A DNA stretch of 64,000 bases from a virus: positions 103,374 through 167,373 of the IMG/VR virus record IMGVR_UViG_3300042922_000265; one strand, 5' to 3'. Position numbers and translations under genes: made by a program. The notes beneath the pieces are model-generated. The model had not been told where the DNA came from. It searched no databases and saw only the letters and a list, made by a program, of their open reading frames with translations. Positions within the stretch are counted from its first letter, which is position 1; each line of letters opens with the position of its first letter. Positions 60,997 to 64,000 of this stretch are shown here, in pieces.

Positions 60997-63900
60997 CAGC
61001 CGGTCACCGTCACTCGCCACTGTCCCGACGTCGGAGGCACAGCAAACTCAGCGCTGATGGTGTTGACGCCGGTAGGACGCCATCCGACCAAGACAGCGTC
61101 ACCGCTGCTCTTATCGCGGAAGGTGGCTTGCACATCCAGGCTGTTCAGGCTGTGGGTGATGGTCGCAACCGTGGAGCCTGCAGGCACGTCGCCTGCGAAC
61201 TTGCGGGTGGCCACCAGGGGGTCCAGACGAGCCTGGCCGCCACTGATGATGATGCCGCCGCCGGTTGCTGGGTCCAGCTGGAAGTCGCTGCCGATCTTCT
61301 TGACGCCGTTGCTGGCGGTGAAACTGGTGGCCGCGCCTGCGGTGAGAACCTTGGTCCAGTTGTTGGCATTGGTGCCGATCACGCCGGGGTTGTTGGTCTG
61401 CTGCCAGATGGTCTGGGCATGGGCGGCACCCTTGTCCACGATGATCTGAGTGCCCTTGACTAAGTACTGGCCCGCCGCCATGTCAGCCACGCGAGTCCAG
61501 GCACCCGTGTTGACGGTGTACAGGCCGTTGTTGGCCGAGCTGGACTGGGCGGTGAGCAGGACGATGGAGCCCACGGGGACCAGGGTGCCGTCGATGCTCT
61601 GCTGACCGGAGAGGCTGGCCACGGCGCTGCTGGCGCAGTAGTCCGCACGCGGCCTGTTCGAGGCTGCCTCGTTGATCTGGGCGTAGACGTCAGCAGGGCT
61701 GGTCTTGCCTGCCAGGCCCGAGGACAGCGCGGCGGTGGACGCCTTGCTGGCGAGCTGGGTGTCCAGACCAGTGACCTCGGACGTGGCGATAGGTGCCGAG
61801 GAGCTACGTGCACCGACGTCAGCGGCAGACAGCACTACGGTGCCAGACTGACCGTTGACCGTCTGCACCGCGTCATCGGGCGCAGCGAGCTTGACCCAGT
61901 TGCCGAACACCGTCGGGTCGGTGTTGTTGAGGATGTAGGAGCCCTTGTCGGCAGTGGCCGTGATGACGGCGACGTCACCGGGCTGCACCTGGCTGGTGGT
62001 CAGCGCCAGCATGGCGTTGCGGTTTGCCACCGGGAAGACGTTGGTCAGGGCCACCGATGGCAACTGGTTGCTCGGGACCTTGCCGTCGACCAGGTCCGCC
62101 TTGATGGCCAGGGCCGCATTGAGACCGGTGATCTTGTCGATGCCGAGATCAGGCAGCTGAGCCAGCGGCACCTTGCCGCCGACCAGATCCACCTTGGCGT
62201 CCAAGGCAGCCTGCAGGCCGTCAATACCCGCGATGGGCAGCAGTGGGACCTGGTTGACCGGAACCTTGCCTGCGACCAGGTCTGCCTTGCCTGTCTGCAA
62301 CCCTCCTACAAGGTCACTGAGCGTGCTGACCGAACTAGTGGACGCCTTACCATCCACTTCGCTCTCAAGCGCCTCCAGATCGCTCTGTAGAGCCCTATCA
62401 GCCACCTGAGTAGCCAACGTGTCTACCTGGCTCTGGCTAGCCTTGGTGGCCACTGAATCAGCCACGCCATTGAGCGCGGTGATGGACGCCTTGGTGTCCA
62501 CGATGGCGGCCAGGTCGCTCAGAGCCGCCAGAGACGCCTTGGTGTTGATCGCGGCGTTGGCGATGTCCAGATCCGCCTGAGTGGCCGCAGCGTCCACCAG
62601 AACGGCCAGCGCGTCCAGAGCGGCCTCGGTGGCCAGCGGTTCGTCCTCCGGCGCGCTCTCGTTGCGCTGAATGAACTTCAGATGCCCGTTCGGGGTCAGG
62701 TATGGCCAGACCGCCTCACCGGGGTCCGCACCAGCCGGGTTGTAGTAGTAGTTGGTGCCATCGTTGCCGAACGGACTGCGCAGCAGGACCGTGGACAAGT
62801 CGGTGGTCAGACCTCCGGCATTGAACCAAACCGTCTTCGCCGAGCCGCCCGAGCCACCGCTGCCTGGCTCCAGGTCCTCCAGCTGCTGCTCGACAGAGCT
62901 GATGCGCCCGTCCAGGTCGCTGGTGGATGTCAGGGCGTTGTTGGTCAAGATCGCCTGCAGCCCTGTCACGTCGGCGATCGGGATGTTGACCCCCGCAGCG
63001 CGGGCACCGATCGACGCGGGCGTAATCGCGTCAGATCCGCCGGTAGCGTGGCTTGCCGCGTGCGCTACGGGGGTTCTCGGGTTGGTCAGTGCCGGGTCAG
63101 TGTTCAGGACCCGTTCGGCGAGGGCTTCCGGCAGTCCGTCGACATCCTCGATGTCGAGCGTGCCACCTCCGCCAAGGTTGAGAACGGTGCCGTCCTTCTT
63201 GGCCACCAGATTATTGACGGTGACGAAAGCCACGTCGTTGGGCATGGCCGACTTAGCGATAAGTCCGCCGGTCGTACGCACGATGGTGGCGTCAGTCTCC
63301 AGGTTCTGCAGACGCGCATTGATCGCGTTGGTGACGGTGACGTCAGTCTTGAGGACCAGGGCAGCGCCCAGGTCGGAGATGTCAGCCAGCGGCACCGGAG
63401 AGCTGGCACTGCGGGCACCCACGTCGGCTGCCGAGAGAACCACCGCGCCGGTCTGGCCGTTGACCGTGAGCACGGTGGCGCTGACCTGGAAACGGACCCA
63501 GTTGTTGAGGTTGGACGCCGGGGTGGCGTTGAGGAAGAAGATGCCGTCCGGGCGCACCGCGAAGTCACCAGGCTGGATCTGCGAACTGGTGAGGGCCAAC
63601 ATGGCGGCCTCGTTGGCCACCGGCACAGCCTTGCCCAGGGCGACATCAGGCAGCTGACTGGAGGGGATCTTGCCTCCGACCAGATCCGCCTTGGCGAGCA
63701 TCTCGGTCTCGACGTCATCGATCAGCGCGTTGAGCCCTGCGACCTGAGCATTGGTGCTGGTCTGCAGATTGGTCAACGAGGTGTTCAGCGCCGTGACAGC
63801 GGCCTGCCGCTGAGCCTTCTCGGTGATGTCGGCGTTCTGCAGCTGGCCGACAGCCTGGCTCAGGCTGGCAGCAGTGGACTGGTAGACCTGAGTGATCTGG

Positions 63901-64000
63901 TCTTGAATCTGCTGCTGCAGAGAGGTACGCAGCAGGCTGTCCGCGCTCTGGCGCGCGACGATCTCGGCCTCCAGGTTGCCCTGGACCACGGCGGCGGACT
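60996..64000 (-). CDS. long tail fibre protein (partial)
   Basis: The frame is open to the right edge, so at least 1000 codons with the N-terminus missing. It consists of helical coiled segments with repeats of the type LVGGKIPSSQLPDVAL, VAGKVPVNQVPLLP, LVDGKVPSNQLPSVAL, and repeated VNGQ-(S/T)G-x-VVLSAADVGARS blocks. The C-terminus is beta-rich. Trimeric tail fibre architecture and receptor contact are inferred from the repeat type. Confidence 0.85.
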   Translation of the reverse strand, partial: SAAVVQGNLEAEIVARQSADSLLRTSLQQQIQDQITQVYQSTAASLSQAVGQLQNADITEKAQRQAAVTALNTSLTNLQTSTNAQVAGLNALIDDVETEMLAKADLVGGKIPSSQLPDVALGKAVPVANEAAMLALTSSQIQPGDFAVRPDGIFFLNATPASNLNNWVRFQVSATVLTVNGQTGAVVLSAADVGARSASSPVPLADISDLGAALVLKTDVTVTNAINARLQNLETDATIVRTTGGLIAKSAMPNDVAFVTVNNLVAKKDGTVLNLGGGGTLDIEDVDGLPEALAERVLNTDPALTNPRTPVAHAASHATGGSDAITPASIGARAAGVNIPIADVTGLQAILTNNALTSTSDLDGRISSVEQQLEDLEPGSGGSGGSAKTVWFNAGGLTTDLSTVLLRSPFGNDGTNYYYNPAGADPGEAVWPYLTPNGHLKFIQRNESAPEDEPLATEAALDALAVLVDAAATQADLDIANAAINTKASLAALSDLAAIVDTKASITALNGVADSVATKASQSQVDTLATQVADRALQSDLEALESEVDGKASTSSVSTLSDLVGGLQTGKADLVAGKVPVNQVPLLPIAGIDGLQAALDAKVDLVGGKVPLAQLPDLGIDKITGLNAALAIKADLVDGKVPSNQLPSVALTNVFPVANRNAMLALTTSQVQPGDVAVITATADKGSYILNNTDPTVFGNWVKLAAPDDAVQTVNGQSGTVVLSAADVGARSSSAPIATSEVTGLDTQLASKASTAALSSGLAGKTSPADVYAQINEAASNRPRADYCASSAVASLSGQQSIDGTLVPVGSIVLLTAQSSSANNGLYTVNTGAWTRVADMAAGQYLVKGTQIIVDKGAAHAQTIWQQTNNPGVIGTNANNWTKVLTAGAATSFTASNGVKKIGSDFQLDPATGGGIIISGGQARLDPLVATRKFAGDVPAGSTVATITHSLNSLDVQATFRDKSSGDAVLVGWRPTGVNTISAEFAVPPTSGQWRVTVTG

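Noticed and set aside
1-64000. CRISPR array, insertion sequence, integrase or attachment site
   Set aside because: No regularly spaced direct repeats, no transposase or recombinase motifs and no integrase frame were seen on either strand.

Overview
This window reads as 64 kb of a large lytic-type actinobacteriophage genome, most likely one that infects a mycobacterium or a close relative. The evidence is the GC-rich sequence and phage-style gene packing. Nearly every coding gene lies on the minus strand, with ATGA, GTGA or TGATG start/stop overlaps. There is a terminase large subunit, a holin-like protein, a two-domain LysA-type endolysin and collar-rich tail proteins. The host hints are a secreted DUF732-type protein, an actinobacterial HExxH protein, a stand-alone ClpC N-domain and many apparently leaderless genes. 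No integrase, attachment site, repressor or DNA polymerase is visible here.

Reading in the direction of transcription (right to left): 64000-58000 holds minor tail/tail-fibre genes; 58020-55670 a small EF-hand-like protein, endolysin and holin; 55665-53386 the terminase. From 53300 to 43500 lies a host-takeover block: HTH protein, ClpC N-domain protein, metallophosphoesterase, HAD phosphatase, 2TM potassium channel, PRPP synthetase, AAA+ ATPase, nicotinamide phosphoribosyltransferase, an EF-Tu-barrel-like protein and an RlaP-type nucleotidyltransferase. From 43500 to 5900 there are about 110 mostly small genes, many encoding zinc-knuckle or one-helix membrane proteins. Among them are recognisable enzymes: HIT protein, ParB-like protein, VWA protein, NADAR glycosidase, CCA-adding enzyme, two Pth2-like peptidyl-tRNA hydrolases, PnuC, a NadR-like NMN adenylyltransferase/kinase and a DUF932 protein. 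From 5310 to 2040 lie NrdH redoxin, a GNAT/ART-like fusion and tRNA clusters. A large acidic Pro-rich gene, probably head-associated, runs off the left edge.

Three themes link the genes. (1) NAD supply: PRPP synthetase, NAMPT, NadR-like enzyme and PnuC would rebuild NAD from nicotinamide or nicotinamide riboside, and a NADAR protein may handle ADP-ribose adducts. This fits NAD-reconstitution strategies against NAD-depleting defences. (2) tRNA maintenance: the tRNA genes lack CCA, and the phage carries its own CCA-adding enzyme plus two Pth2 homologues. (3) Regulation: more than twenty copies of a sigma-A-like promoter with a conserved TTCTAG in the spacer drive small genes. In about fifteen of them the ATG lies 6-7 nt after the -10 box, predicting leaderless mRNAs.

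Three gene-free stretches (2040-2560, 29071-29682, 34191-34847) carry tRNA-like elements with normal T-arms and acceptor stems but abnormal D or anticodon arms. These are the least explained part of the window.
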